Shown: positions 50,707 to 61,425, numbered from the stretch's first letter. The stretch is 64,000 bases of DNA from Pseudomonas sp. ERMR1:02 (GCF_002277815.1 NZ_NKJI01000005.1:372001-436000), one strand, 5' to 3'. Numbers and translations: made by a program. The notes: generated by a model not told the origin, from the letters alone.

Positions 50707-51575
50707 TGAGCAATAAATCGCTGATCGCCCTTATTGTCGGCGTCGTTGTGGCGATCGCTGCCTGGAACTGCTTCTACATCGTGGCTCAGACCGAGCGCGC
50801 GGTGTTGCTGCAGTTCGGTCGCGTGGTCCAGACCGATGTTCAACCAGGCCTGCATGTGAAAGTGCCTTACGTTAACCAGGTGCGCAAATTCGACGCACGC
50901 CTGATGACGCTGGATGCACCGACACAGCGCTTCCTGACGCTGGAAAAGAAAGCCGTGATGGTCGATGCCTACGCCAAGTGGCGCGTGAAGGACGCCGAGC
51001 GTTTCTACACCGCGACTTCCGGTCTCAAGCAGATTGCCGACGAGCGTCTGTCCCGTCGTCTGGAATCGGGCCTGCGTGACCAGTTCGGCAAGCGCACCCT
51101 GCACGAAGTGGTATCGGGTGAGCGTGATGCGCTGATGGCGGACATCACTGCGTCGCTGAACAAGATGGCCGAAAAAGAGCTGGGGATCGAGGTTGTCGAT
51201 GTCCGGGTCAAGACCATCGACCTGCCGAAAGAAGTGAACCGCAGCGTGTTCGAGCGCATGAGCACCGAGCGTGAGCGTGAAGCTCGTGAGCACCGCGCCA
51301 AGGGTAACGAGCTGGCAGAAGGCATCCGTGCCGACGCCGATCGTCAACGCCGCGTGCTGCTGGCTGAAGCCTATCGTGAGTCAGAAGAGACTCGCGGTGA
51401 TGGTGATGCCCAGGCCGCTGCGATCTACTCCAAGGCCTACGGTCAGGATCAGGAGTTCTACGCGTTCTACCGTAGCCTGCGTGCCTACCGTGAAAGCTTC
51501 GCGAACAAATCCGACGTCATGGTCCTCGACCCAAGCAGTGACTTCTTCCACTACCTGGAAAAAGCCAAGCCTTGA
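50706..51575 (+). CDS. hflC: FtsH protease modulator HflC
   Basis: A 289-aa partner of HflK, with an N-terminal membrane helix (LIALIVGVVVAIAAWNCFYIV), the SPFH domain (QTERAVLLQFGRVVQTDVQPGLHVKVPYVNQVRKFDAR) and the FERMSTERERE...RADADRQRRVLLAEAYRESE coiled coil. It regulates FtsH access to membrane substrates. It is the last gene of the hfq-hflXKC operon. The small DUF2065 gene that I expect after hflC in Pseudomonas is not visible here. Confidence 0.96.
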   Translation: MSNKSLIALIVGVVVAIAAWNCFYIVAQTERAVLLQFGRVVQTDVQPGLHVKVPYVNQVRKFDARLMTLDAPTQRFLTLEKKAVMVDAYAKWRVKDAERFYTATSGLKQIADERLSRRLESGLRDQFGKRTLHEVVSGERDALMADITASLNKMAEKELGIEVVDVRVKTIDLPKEVNRSVFERMSTEREREAREHRAKGNELAEGIRADADRQRRVLLAEAYRESEETRGDGDAQAAAIYSKAYGQDQEFYAFYRSLRAYRESFANKSDVMVLDPSSDFFHYLEKAKP

Positions 51576-51887
51576 TACCACGTTGACCCGAATCATCCCG
51601 CCGGGCGGCTAATACCTCTGGCGGGGTGATCCTTTGGGAAAACGTGTGTATGATGCGGCAGCCGGGAAATTCCCGGCTTTTTTGCGTCTGCACGTTTGAT
51701 TGCTATTTTTGTGCAGGTGCCCGAGCGCAATGGCTCGACAGGTTTTACGAGGAAAGTGCTTGGCGAAGCCCATTTCAGGCTTTTCGCTTCGTCGCTCATG
51801 CGCGTGGTTTGTGCTGAGCTGATCATTTTCTGCTTCACTCAAGGCTCGCCCAACGGCTTGCCGCCCGGATCATAGGGGAATGGCGTA
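51576..51887. other. hflC-hisZ intergenic region, no gene seen
   Basis: 312 bp without a supportable gene. It contains a palindrome tcatcccgcc/ggcggggtga (about 51593-51630), an intrinsic terminator at 51661-51683 and a further small hairpin, cgagcgcaatggctcg (51722-51737). Short open frames on both strands lack ribosome-binding sites and recognisable products. In particular, no DUF2065-like membrane protein is encoded. Confidence 0.6.
51661..51683 (+). terminator. Intrinsic terminator after hflC
   Basis: gccgggaaattcccggc followed by tttttt, a classic rho-independent terminator about 85 bp after the hflC stop. Confidence 0.92.
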
Positions 51888-53075
51888 ATGGCAACGGTAG
51901 ACCGCTGGCTGCTGCCAGATGGCATCGAAGAAGTACTGCCACCGGAAGCGGCGCGTATTGAAGTCGCGCGTCGTCAGGTGTTGGATCTGTTCCAGAGCTG
52001 GGGTTACGAGTTTGTCGTGACTCCCCATATCGAGTACCTGGAATCCCTGCTGACCGGCGCGGGCCAGGACCTGGATCTGCGTACCTTCAAGGTTATCGAC
52101 CCGCAGTCGGGCCGGCAGATGGGTTTCCGGGCGGACATCACGCCGCAGGTGGCGCGCATCGATGCGCATACCCTGCGCCGTGAAGGCCCGAACCGCCTGT
52201 GCTATGCCGGTAGCGTGCTGCATGCCCAGCCACGTGCCTTGTCGACTTCGCGCAGTCCGATCCAGTTGGGTGCCGAGTTGTACGGCGATGCCAGTCCGAG
52301 CAGTGATGTCGAAGTCATCAGCCTGATGTTGGCCATGCTGCAACTGGCCGATGTGCCGGACGTGCACATGGACCTTGGACATGTGGGTATCTACCGCGGG
52401 CTGGCTCGCGCCGCCGGTTTGTCCGGTGAAGTTGAGCAGCAGTTGTTCGATGCATTGCAACGTAAGGCCATCGACGAGGTCATTACCTTGACCGAAGGCT
52501 TGCCGGCCGAGCTGTCGGGCATGCTGCGGGCGCTGGTCGATTTGTGTGGCGGTCGTGAGGTTTTGGTGGCTGCCCGCGAGCGTCTGGCGAAAGCGCCGGC
52601 GCAGGTGACGGCAGCGCTGGATGACTTGCTGGCAATTGCCGAGCGTTTGTCCGTACGTTTCCCGGAGCTGCCGCTGTATTTCGACCTGGGCGAGTTGCGC
52701 GGTTATCACTACCACACCGGTGTAGTGTTCGCTGTGTTCGTGCCGGGTGTTGGCCAGTCCATTGCCCAGGGCGGTCGTTATGACGATATCGGCGCCGACT
52801 TCGGTCGCGCCCGTCCGGCAACCGGCTTCTCCACCGATTTGAAAACCCTGGTGACCCTGGGGCGTGCTGAGATCGAGCTACCGTCTGGCGGTATCTGGAT
52901 GCCTGACAGTACGGATGCGGCACTCTGGCAGCAGGTTTGCCAGTTGCGCAGTGAGGGTCAGCGTGTCGTTCAGGCTTTGCCTGGGCAACCTTTGGCCGCC
53001 GCCCGTGAAGCGGACTGCGACCGGCAATTGATTCAGCAGAACGGGCTTTGGCAAGTATCGCCACTGGCTTCTTGA
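51888..53075 (+). CDS. hisZ: ATP phosphoribosyltransferase regulatory subunit HisZ
   Basis: A 395-aa histidyl-tRNA synthetase paralogue without aminoacylation activity, forming the short-type ATP phosphoribosyltransferase with HisG for histidine synthesis. The class II core shows [52 protein letters not shown] and [14 protein letters not shown]. The C-terminal anticodon-binding domain of HisS is missing, as expected for HisZ. It lies 54 bp before purA, the PA4939-PA4938 arrangement. Confidence 0.95.
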   Translation: MATVDRWLLPDGIEEVLPPEAARIEVARRQVLDLFQSWGYEFVVTPHIEYLESLLTGAGQDLDLRTFKVIDPQSGRQMGFRADITPQVARIDAHTLRREGPNRLCYAGSVLHAQPRALSTSRSPIQLGAELYGDASPSSDVEVISLMLAMLQLADVPDVHMDLGHVGIYRGLARAAGLSGEVEQQLFDALQRKAIDEVITLTEGLPAELSGMLRALVDLCGGREVLVAARERLAKAPAQVTAALDDLLAIAERLSVRFPELPLYFDLGELRGYHYHTGVVFAVFVPGVGQSIAQGGRYDDIGADFGRARPATGFSTDLKTLVTLGRAEIELPSGGIWMPDSTDAALWQQVCQLRSEGQRVVQALPGQPLAAAREADCDRQLIQQNGLWQVSPLAS

Positions 53076-54422
<1,347 letters not shown>

Positions 54423-54440
54423 TAAGTTGTTGATGTAAAA

Positions 54441-54468
54441 ACAAAGGCCCCTTAATCGGGGCCTTTGT
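54441..54468. terminator. Intrinsic terminator after purA (bidirectional)
   Basis: acaaaggccccttaatcggggcctttgt forms a strong stem. The flank is U-rich in both directions, with a better U tract on the minus strand. Confidence 0.85.
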
Positions 54469-54569
54469 CGTTTATGCCTGTCGCGCGGCATGACCTTTGC
54501 ACCGAACATTAAAAAGCATTGCTTCTGGCGTGCTATCAATTTAATGGCGCCAAAGCAGAGGGATTTCCA

Positions 54570-56503
54570 GTGTCAGCAGTTCTCTCACTGTTACAAAGCC
54601 GTCTCTTGCGGCCTGTGTTCGTTACTCTCGGTATCGCCCTTTTGGTGCAGGTGCTGGTGGCTGTCGCTCTGACCCGGAGCACGGTGACTGCGCTTGAATC
54701 TGATCTGGGTTTTCGCCTGGGAGCTGACAGTCAAAACTTTCCGGCGAGCTTGAGCAGGCGGGGCGTGAAGTCACGTCGAGCCTCGATAGTCTGTCCACCA
54801 GCACGCGTCAGCGCCTCGCGGCCGGTTTATCCTCGCGACTGGAGGAGGAACAGGCGCAATTGCGCGCGACCCTGGAAAAAGACCTGAAGGACTCCGCCAA
54901 TGATATGGCGCAGCTTCTGGCTTCGGTCGCACCCCGCGCCATGTGGGACAGCGACGTTCCAACCCTCTCCGAATTCGCCCGCCGGGCGCAGCGCAATCCA
55001 AATGTGTTGTTCGTGGTCTATGACGATGCGACGGGCCAACACCTTACGCGCTACCTGAACCGGGAAAACCCGATCAATAAGGCCCTTTTGGAAAAAGGCC
55101 AGGGCGAGCGGGCGCTGGACAAAGTACTGGATGCGGCGAAAAACGATCCTTCGGTCTACTACCTCGAAGCCTCGATCAACCCCAATGGCGTGGAAATCGG
55201 CAAGGTCCTGATGGGCGTCTCGACAGCCTCGGTGGAAACCGACCTGGCGGCTCTCGACAAGCGTTTCTCTGCCCTGATCGCCAGCAGTGATCAACTGGTG
55301 GGCGACAGCCTCAAAGGTGCGGCAGCCGACAGCGCGGCGGCCATGCGTGCAAGGCTGCAGTCTGCGCAATCCACGGCGTCCGAGATGAAAGCCAATACCA
55401 CGAGCACGGTGCAGGGAGCGGCGGCAACCTTGCGCTGGCGCATCGGCCTGGGTCTCGCGGTGGTGGGTGCCGGCGTTCTGCTGCTGCTCGCCATGGTGCT
55501 GGGGCGTCGAGTGGTCAATCGTTTGAAGATGCTGATTGCGGCTATGGACGATCTGGCGGCCGGTGAAGGCGATCTGACCAAGCGTGTGCAGATCAACAGC
55601 AAAGACGAAATCGGCGATATGGCCTCTGCGGTCAATCGCTTTGTGGATAAGTTGCAGCCGATTGTGCGTGAGGCCGGTGATGTGGCTCAGCGCACCGGCG
55701 TGGAAATCGGTGCCATGACTTTGCGTAATGCTGGCGCCGATGCGGCAGCGGGCATGCAGCGTGATGAAGTGGCCGAGAGCCTTCGTGCATTGTCGCAAAT
55801 GGCGGACGATGCTCAATCTGAAAGCCATGCCATGCAGGCGGCGTTGAGGCAGGTCGTGGATATTCGTCAGGCCACCGATGAAAACACTCGAACTTCGGCC
55901 AAAGTTGGCGGCCTGATCGAGGCATTGGCCGGGCAGGTCGATACCGGTGCTCAAGTGATCGAGCGACTGGCGCAGCAAAGTGAACAGATTGAAGTGGTGC
56001 TGACGGTGATTCACGGAATCGCCGAGCAAACCAACTTGCTGGCACTGAACGCGGCCATCGAAGCGGCACGAGCCGGGGAGACCGGTCGCGGGTTTGCAGT
56101 GGTGGCTGACGAGGTGCGGGCGCTGGCGAGCAAGACCCAAAGCTCCACTGGCGATATTCAGTCGCATATCGTGGCGTTGCAGCAAGGCGCACGCGAAGCG
56201 GTGGCGGCGATCGGGCAAGCGGGGCGTCAGGCTAACGAAGGGTTGCTGGTGTTGCGTGACAGTGCACGGTTGCAGCAATCAGTGCAGGCATCGGTGGAGC
56301 AGGTGCATGCGGCGATTGGTCTCGCGACTCAAGCGGCGGCTCATCAGGCGCAGGGGGCTCAGGCAGTGCGTGGCCGTGTGGAAACGATTCATGCGCAGGC
56401 CGAGAAGGCAGCTCAGGCAGTCGTCGAAACCACGGCCAGCGGCAAGTTGCTGGATGGGTTGGCGGCGCAGTTGAAGGCAAGCCTGGGGCAGTTCAGGGCT
56501 TAG
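54570..56503 (+). pseudogene. Methyl-accepting chemotaxis protein, frameshifted as sequenced
   Basis: A chemoreceptor with two membrane helices (LRPVFVTLGIALLVQVLVAVAL about 15-36, and [23 protein letters not shown] about 290-312) and a periplasmic sensor of about 250 aa. A HAMP domain (about 314-365) precedes the signalling hairpin tip [19 protein letters not shown] (near 490-510). From GTG 54570 the frame breaks in the A run 54733-54736. One added A gives [22 protein letters not shown] and 644 aa. The ligand is unknown. Corresponds by position to PA4936-38-region species-specific inserts rather than a named MCP. Confidence 0.88.
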
Positions 56504-56527
56504 GGTTTTCTTCGATTGAGCGGGCCT

Positions 56528-56595
56528 CTTCGCGAGCAGGCTCGCTCCCACATTGGAATGCATAAACCTGTGGGAGCGAGCCTGCTCGCGAAGGC
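56528..56595. repeat. REPIN (GCGAGCAGGCTCGCTCCCAC family)
   Basis: cttcgcgagcaggctcgctcccaca and tgtgggagcgagcctgctcgcgaag inverted around a short loop, between the chemoreceptor gene and the transporter remnant. Confidence 0.9.
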
Positions 56596-56599
56596 GATG

Positions 56600-57141
56600 T
56601 CAGCGGCTCAGATACATCCGCGTCGTCAGTAGATATACCGGCAACCCCGACACCAGAATCAACAACGCTGCATAAGGCGCCGCCGCCGCAAACTCCACAT
56701 TCGCAATATGGGTCTCTTTGAGGTGTTTGCTGGATTTCAGCACGGCAGCACTGGAAACGGTGATCAGCCCGCCAGCGTCGCCGCCGGTGAAGTAGTGCAA
56801 TTTCGAATCGAGCTGGCCTTTTTCGCGCTGTAGGGCGAACCAGTAATAGTTGTTGACCAGTACGGTGGCCACTTCGCCGTTTTCCACGGCTTTGAGGGCG
56901 ACCATGTTGTTGCTGTAGGTCTTGCCGAAGGCGCGCAAACCGGTGAGCCATTCTTCCGCTGCATCCATGCCGTGCACCTTGATAATCGCTACGGCCTGTT
57001 CCTGGAATGCGCCGCTGGTAGGCACGAAGCCGACCTTGCCTTGCCATTTTGGCTCGGAGAATCAATTACTGACTTCGGAAGGTACTTTTCGTCGATCAGC
57101 TTAGGGTTGAAGGCAACAACCTGCACCAGATTGGCACTTGT
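56600..57141 (-). pseudogene. Chimeric remnant of an iron-type ABC transporter (fbpA middle fused to fbpB end)
   Basis: Read on the minus strand from 57141, it starts inside a periplasmic Fe(III)-binding-protein-like sequence (TSANLVQVVAFNPKLIDEKYLPKS). After one -1 break at 57060-57061 it continues as EPKWQGKVGFVPTSGAFQEQ, NGEVATVLVNNYYWFALQ and GGLITVSSAAVLKSSKH. It then jumps to a hydrophobic end (ANVEFAAAAPYAALLILVSG...TRMYLSR) that resembles the last helix of a permease, not a binding protein. The signal peptide and N-terminus are absent and replaced by an inverted-repeat element. It is interpreted as a decayed fusion after an internal deletion. Confidence 0.7.
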
Positions 57142-57233
57142 AATTGGATGGACTCGCCCTCGCTGTCGTTGGCTGTTTAGACTGCCACCGTGGCGCATTG
57201 ACGCCTCGGCTTGGGCGAGTGCATCCAATTACA
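57139..57233. repeat. 95-bp MITE-like element with 21-bp inverted ends
   Basis: The left end tgtaattggatggactcgccc (57139-57159) and the reverse complement of the right end (57213-57233) match at 20 of 21 bases. The 53-bp centre has no long open frame in either direction. It sits exactly where homology to the binding-protein remnant begins. I do not recognise the family and see no second copy in the window. Confidence 0.7.
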
Positions 57234-57281
57234 GGTCGAGTGCGGCTTGGAGGCTTTAACTTTTTTGAAGGCCAGAAACGC

Positions 57282-57304
57282 AAAAACCCGCTTTCGCGGG
57301 TTTC
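57282..57304 (-). terminator. Terminator of downstream tRNA-Leu unit
   Basis: On the minus strand, cccgc gaaa gcggg is followed by tttttg, about 35 bp after the tRNA 3' end. Confidence 0.85.
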
Positions 57305-57338
57305 TGTGAAATTCAAGGTCGTAACCGTGAATTTGAAT

Positions 57339-57425
57339 TGGTGCCCAGAAGAAGACTCGAACTTCCACGACCGTAAGGTCACCAGCACCTGAAGCTGGCG
57401 TGTCTACCAATTTCACCATCTGGGC
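57339..57425 (-). tRNA. tRNA-Leu (CAG), copy 2
   Basis: An 87-nt class II tRNA read on the minus strand: acceptor GCCCAGA/TCTGGGC, D-arm TGGTGAAATTGGTAGACA, anticodon loop TTCAGGT (anticodon CAG), long variable arm, T-loop GTTCGAGTC and encoded CCA end. It is identical to the copy at 57593-57679 and has its own promoter and terminator. Confidence 0.97.
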
Positions 57426-57460
57426 ATTTATCTTCAGCGTTGCCGCTGTTGATGTGGCGC

Positions 57461-57489
57461 ACTATACGGAGAGTATTTTTATCTGTAAA
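57461..57489 (-). promoter_or_regulatory. Promoter of tRNA-Leu copy 2
   Basis: On the minus strand, TTTACA, a 17-nt spacer, then TATAGT, with the GC-rich discriminator gcgcc typical of stringently controlled stable-RNA promoters. An AT-rich palindrome (57493-57515) lies just upstream and may act as an UP element. Confidence 0.88.
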
Positions 57490-57528
57490 CCCCTGATTTA
57501 AATTTAATAAATCAGAGGCTTAGAATGC

Positions 57529-57553
57529 AAAAAACCCGCTTTCGCGGGTTTTT
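57529..57553 (-). terminator. Terminator of upstream tRNA-Leu unit
   Basis: The stem cccgc/gcggg with a tttc loop is flanked by A6 and T5, so it can work on both strands. It separates the two tRNA units. Confidence 0.88.
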
Positions 57554-57592
57554 GTGTGAGCCTTGAAATTGAACTAATCTCAAGCTCGAAAT

Positions 57593-57679
57593 TGGTGCCC
57601 AGAAGAAGACTCGAACTTCCACGACCGTAAGGTCACCAGCACCTGAAGCTGGCGTGTCTACCAATTTCACCATCTGGGC
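57593..57679 (-). tRNA. tRNA-Leu (CAG), copy 1
   Basis: An 87-nt class II tRNA identical to the second copy, with anticodon CAG reading CUG, the commonest Leu codon in this GC-rich genome, and an encoded CCA end. Transcribed from the promoter at 57715-57743. Confidence 0.97.
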
Positions 57680-57714
57680 AGTATCGGCAACGTTGTCCGT
57701 CGTCGATGGCGCGC

Positions 57715-57743
57715 ACTATACGGAGCGTCTTTTTAACTGTAAA
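57715..57743 (-). promoter_or_regulatory. Promoter of tRNA-Leu copy 1
   Basis: On the minus strand, TTTACA, a 17-nt spacer, then TATAGT, with the GC-rich discriminator gcgcgcc. It is nearly the same as the promoter of copy 2. Confidence 0.88.
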
Positions 57744-57904
57744 CCCCCGGCGCCAAAAAAACCTGGAAAATTTCTCCAGTGGTCTACAAATCAGCTTTGA
57801 GGTGTCGATACAAGGCTTCAGATGGGGCGTCTTAGCCTGAAATTTCCCGTTTCATTACGCCTATGCCAAACTAACCCGCATATAGACAAGGTGAAAACTC
57901 TCTA

Positions 57905-60541
57905 ATGGCCGATTGGCAGTCCCTCGATCCCGAGGCCGCTCGTGAAGCGGAAAAATATGAAAACCCCATTCCTAGCCGCGAACTGATCCTTCAGCATCTT
58001 GCTGATCGGGGTTCGCCTGCTAACCGCGAGCAACTGGTCGAAGAGTTTGGTCTGACCACAGAAGACCAGATCGAAGCCCTGCGCCGCCGCCTGCGCGCCA
58101 TGGAGCGCGATGCTCAACTCATCTATACCCGTCGTGGCACGTATGCGCCGGTGGACAAGCTCGACCTGATCCTGGGTCGCGTCAGCGGCCACCGCGACGG
58201 TTTCGGCTTCCTGGTTCCGGACGATGGCAGTGACGACCTGTTCATGAGCCCGGCGCAAATGCGTCTGGTGTTTGACGGTGACCGTGCCCTGGCCCGTGTT
58301 TCCGGTCTGGACCGTCGCGGTCGCCGCGAAGGCATGATTGTCGAAGTGGTGTCCCGTGCTCACGAAAGCATCGTGGGTCGTTACTTCGAAGAAGGCGGTA
58401 TCGGTTTCGTCGTTGCCGACAACCCGAAGATCCAGCAGGAAGTGCTGGTGACGCCGGGCCGTAACGCCAATGCCCAGGTCGGTCAGTTCGTCGAAGTGAA
58501 GATCACTCACTGGCCGACGCCACGCTTCCAGCCGCAAGGTGACGTGGTTGAAGTCGTGGGTAACTACATGGCGCCGGGCATGGAAATCGATGTCGCCCTG
58601 CGTACCTATGACATTCCTCACGTTTGGCCGGACGCCGTGCTCAAAGAAGCGGCCAAGCTCAAGCCAGAAGTCGAAGAGAAGGACAAAGAGAAGCGCATCG
58701 ACCTGCGCCATCTGCCGTTCGTCACCATCGACGGTGAAGATGCACGCGACTTCGACGACGCAGTCTACTGCGAAGCTCGGCCAGGCAAGCTGCGCCTGTT
58801 CTCCGGCGGCTGGAAGTTGTACGTGGCGATTGCCGACGTATCCAGCTATGTGAAACTCGGTTCGGCACTGGATGCCGAGGCTCAGGTTCGAGGCAACTCG
58901 GTGTACTTCCCCGAGCGCGTGATTCCGATGCTGCCTGAGCAGTTGTCCAACGGCCTGTGCTCGCTGAATCCGCAAGTCGATCGTCTGGCCATGGTTTGCG
59001 AGATGACCATCTCCAAATCCGGCGAAATGACCGACTATTGCTTCTACGAAGCGGTGATTCACTCCCATGCGCGCCTGACGTACAACAAAGTCAGCGCCAT
59101 GCTCGAGACGCCAAAAGTGGCCGAGGCTCGCAAGCTGCGTGGCGAGTACACCGACGTCGTGCCGCACCTCAAACAGTTGTACGCGCTGTACAAAGTGTTG
59201 CTGGCCGCCCGACATGTGCGCGGTGCGATCGACTTCGAAACCCAGGAGACCCGGATCATCTTCGGCTCCGAGCGCAAGATCGCCGAAATCCGGCCGACCA
59301 TTCGCAATGATGCGCACAAGCTGATCGAGGAATGCATGCTGGCCGCCAACGTGGCCACCGCCGAATTCCTGAAAAAACACGAAATTCCTGCGCTGTATCG
59401 CGTTCACGATGGCCCGCCGCCGGAACGTCTGGAAAAACTGCGCGCCTTCCTTGGCGAGCTCGGTCTGTCCCTGCACAAAGGCAAGGACGGTCCATCGCCG
59501 AAGGACTACCAGGCACTGCTGGCCGGTATCAAGGATCGTCCGGATTTCCATCTGATCCAGACCGTCATGCTGCGCTCGCTGAGCCAGGCGGTGTACAGCG
59601 CCGATAACCAGGGCCACTTTGGCCTGAATTACGAGGCTTACACCCACTTCACCTCGCCGATCCGCCGCTACCCGGACTTGCTCACGCATCGGGCGATTCG
59701 CAGTGTCATCCATTCGAAGCAGGACACTCCGCACGTGCGTCGTGCCGGTGCGATGACCATTCCGAAGGCGCGTATCTATCCGTACGACGAAGCGGCTCTG
59801 GAGCAGCTCGGCGAGCAGTGCTCGATGAGCGAGCGCCGTGCCGATGAGGCAACCCGCGACGTAGTGAACTGGCTCAAGTGCGAGTTCATGAAGGATCGCG
59901 TGGGCGAATCGTTCCCGGGTGTGATCACTGCGGTTACCGGTTTCGGCCTGTTCGTCGAGCTGACCGACATCTACGTCGAAGGCCTGGTGCACGTCACCGC
60001 GCTGCCGGGCGATTACTACCACTTCGATCCTGTACACCATCGCCTGGCCGGTGAGCGTACCGGTCGCAGCTTCCGCCTTGGTGATACCGTAGAAGTGCGG
60101 GTCATGCGCGTCGATCTTGATGAACGCAAGATCGACTTCGAGATGGCCGAAACCACCATCAGCGCGCCGATCGGTCGCAAGAAACGTGGTACAGAAACCG
60201 CAGCTCCAGCGGCGTCTGCTACGAAAACGGCCGCAGAGCCGGCACCGGCGAAAACCGGTCGTCGTCCTGTCAAGGAAAAGGCTGTCGAAGCTTATCGCCC
60301 TAGCGATGCGGCGGCGAAAAACGCCGAAGTACGCAAAAGTCGTGAAATGAAAAAGGCGCTGCTGTCCGACGCGAAAAACGGCGGTAAAGCGGCGTCTGCG
60401 GGAAAGACCGGACGGTCGGCGCCTGACAAGGCTGTCGGCGGCAAACCAGCCAAACCGAGCAAACATCGTAAAGGCCCGCCAAAAGCGGGCTCGGCCCCAG
60501 CCAAAAGCGGCGGGGCGCGTAAACCAAAGGCCAAGCCATGA
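57905..60541 (+). CDS. rnr: Ribonuclease R
   Basis: An 878-aa processive 3'-5' exoribonuclease that degrades structured RNA and takes part in rRNA quality control and trans-translation. It has an N-terminal winged helix (about 25-85), cold-shock domains, and the RNB catalytic domain with DGEDARDFDDAVY (catalytic Asp cluster, about 278-290) and FTSPIRRYPDLLTHR. An S1 domain (GVITAVTGFGLFVELTDIYVEGLVH) precedes a basic Lys/Ala/Pro-rich tail of about 130 aa that binds RNA and ribosomes. The start follows aaggtgaaaactctcta. It overlaps rlmB (ATGA). Confidence 0.96.
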   Translation: MADWQSLDPEAAREAEKYENPIPSRELILQHLADRGSPANREQLVEEFGLTTEDQIEALRRRLRAMERDAQLIYTRRGTYAPVDKLDLILGRVSGHRDGFGFLVPDDGSDDLFMSPAQMRLVFDGDRALARVSGLDRRGRREGMIVEVVSRAHESIVGRYFEEGGIGFVVADNPKIQQEVLVTPGRNANAQVGQFVEVKITHWPTPRFQPQGDVVEVVGNYMAPGMEIDVALRTYDIPHVWPDAVLKEAAKLKPEVEEKDKEKRIDLRHLPFVTIDGEDARDFDDAVYCEARPGKLRLFSGGWKLYVAIADVSSYVKLGSALDAEAQVRGNSVYFPERVIPMLPEQLSNGLCSLNPQVDRLAMVCEMTISKSGEMTDYCFYEAVIHSHARLTYNKVSAMLETPKVAEARKLRGEYTDVVPHLKQLYALYKVLLAARHVRGAIDFETQETRIIFGSERKIAEIRPTIRNDAHKLIEECMLAANVATAEFLKKHEIPALYRVHDGPPPERLEKLRAFLGELGLSLHKGKDGPSPKDYQALLAGIKDRPDFHLIQTVMLRSLSQAVYSADNQGHFGLNYEAYTHFTSPIRRYPDLLTHRAIRSVIHSKQDTPHVRRAGAMTIPKARIYPYDEAALEQLGEQCSMSERRADEATRDVVNWLKCEFMKDRVGESFPGVITAVTGFGLFVELTDIYVEGLVHVTALPGDYYHFDPVHHRLAGERTGRSFRLGDTVEVRVMRVDLDERKIDFEMAETTISAPIGRKKRGTETAAPAASATKTAAEPAPAKTGRRPVKEKAVEAYRPSDAAAKNAEVRKSREMKKALLSDAKNGGKAASAGKTGRSAPDKAVGGKPAKPSKHRKGPPKAGSAPAKSGGARKPKAKP

Positions 60542-61305
60542 GTCAGTTGGAAAAAATCTACGGCGTACATGCGGTAGAAGCGTTGCTGCGTCACCACCCG
60601 AAACGCGTCAAGCAGATCTGGCTGGCCGAAGGCCGCAGTGATCCGCGGGTGCAGACGCTGATCGAGCTGGCCAACGAAAATCGTGTCCAGGTTGGTCAGG
60701 CCGAGCGCCGCGAAATGGACGCCTGGGTCGAAGGCGTGCATCAGGGCGTGGTAGCGGATGTAAGTCCGAGCCAAGTCTGGGGTGAGGCGATGCTCGACGA
60801 GCTGCTTGATCGCACCGAAGGCGCACCGCTGCTGTTGGTGCTCGACGGCGTGACCGATCCGCACAACCTCGGTGCCTGCCTGCGTTCCGCCGATGCGGCG
60901 GGTGCGCTGGCGGTGATCGTACCGAAGGACAAGTCGGCGACACTGACGCCTACTGTACGAAAGGTCGCCTGTGGCGCCGCGGAAGTGATTCCGTTGGTCG
61001 CTGTGACTAACCTGGCGCGCACACTTGAAAAGCTCAAGCAGCGTGGCTTGTGGGTCGTCGGTACGGCAGGCGAGGCGGAAGTCAGTCTTTATGAGCAAGA
61101 CCTGACGGGCCCGACCATCCTGATTATGGGCGCAGAGGGCAGCGGCATGCGCCGCCTGACCCGCGACCTGTGCGACTACCTGGTGCGCCTGCCGATGGCG
61201 GGTAGCGTCAGTAGCCTCAACGTCTCCGTAGCGACCGGCGTTTGCCTGTTCGAGGCCTTGCGTCAGCGTGGCGTAAAAGCGTCAGTGACCACTAAAAAGT
61301 CCTGA
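60538..61305 (+). CDS. rlmB: 23S rRNA (Gm2251) 2'-O-methyltransferase RlmB
   Basis: A 255-aa SpoU-family methyltransferase with a trefoil knot. An N-terminal RNA-binding domain (about 1-75) precedes the catalytic domain with DPHNLGACLRSADAAG (about 115-130), ILIMGAEGSGMRRL and SLNVSVATGVCLFEAL, the three SpoU motifs. Translationally coupled to rnr by a 4-bp overlap, as in PA4937-PA4936. Confidence 0.97.
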   Translation: MSQLEKIYGVHAVEALLRHHPKRVKQIWLAEGRSDPRVQTLIELANENRVQVGQAERREMDAWVEGVHQGVVADVSPSQVWGEAMLDELLDRTEGAPLLLVLDGVTDPHNLGACLRSADAAGALAVIVPKDKSATLTPTVRKVACGAAEVIPLVAVTNLARTLEKLKQRGLWVVGTAGEAEVSLYEQDLTGPTILIMGAEGSGMRRLTRDLCDYLVRLPMAGSVSSLNVSVATGVCLFEALRQRGVKASVTTKKS

Positions 61306-61318
61306 TAGAACACCCTTC

Positions 61319-61384
61319 TGTAGGAGCTGGCTTGCCAGCGAAGGCGCCTCGAGTGCGCCATCGCCAGCAAGCCGGCTCCTACAG
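61319..61384. repeat. REPIN (GTAGGAGCTGGCTTGCCAGCGA family)
   Basis: tgtaggagctggcttgccagcga is followed by the near-inverse tcgccagcaagccggctcctaca around a roughly 20-nt loop, after rlmB. Confidence 0.88.
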
Positions 61385-61425
61385 TCAAGTGGTGGTGGAT
61401 ATTGTTCAAATAATCACCAATTGCC

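Noticed and set aside
51609..51842. Short minus-strand open frames upstream of hisZ
   Set aside because: No ribosome-binding site, no domain and atypical composition; also inconsistent with the expected DUF2065 product.
56493..57065. A 190-codon minus-strand frame across the transporter remnant
   Set aside because: Its translation is Arg-rich nonsense; the real homology lies in the neighbouring frame read from about 57025 to 56600.
57902..60466. An 854-codon open frame antisense to rnr
   Set aside because: It mirrors rnr codon by codon, has low-complexity His/Gln-rich content, and has no ribosome-binding site; it is a shadow of a GC-rich gene.
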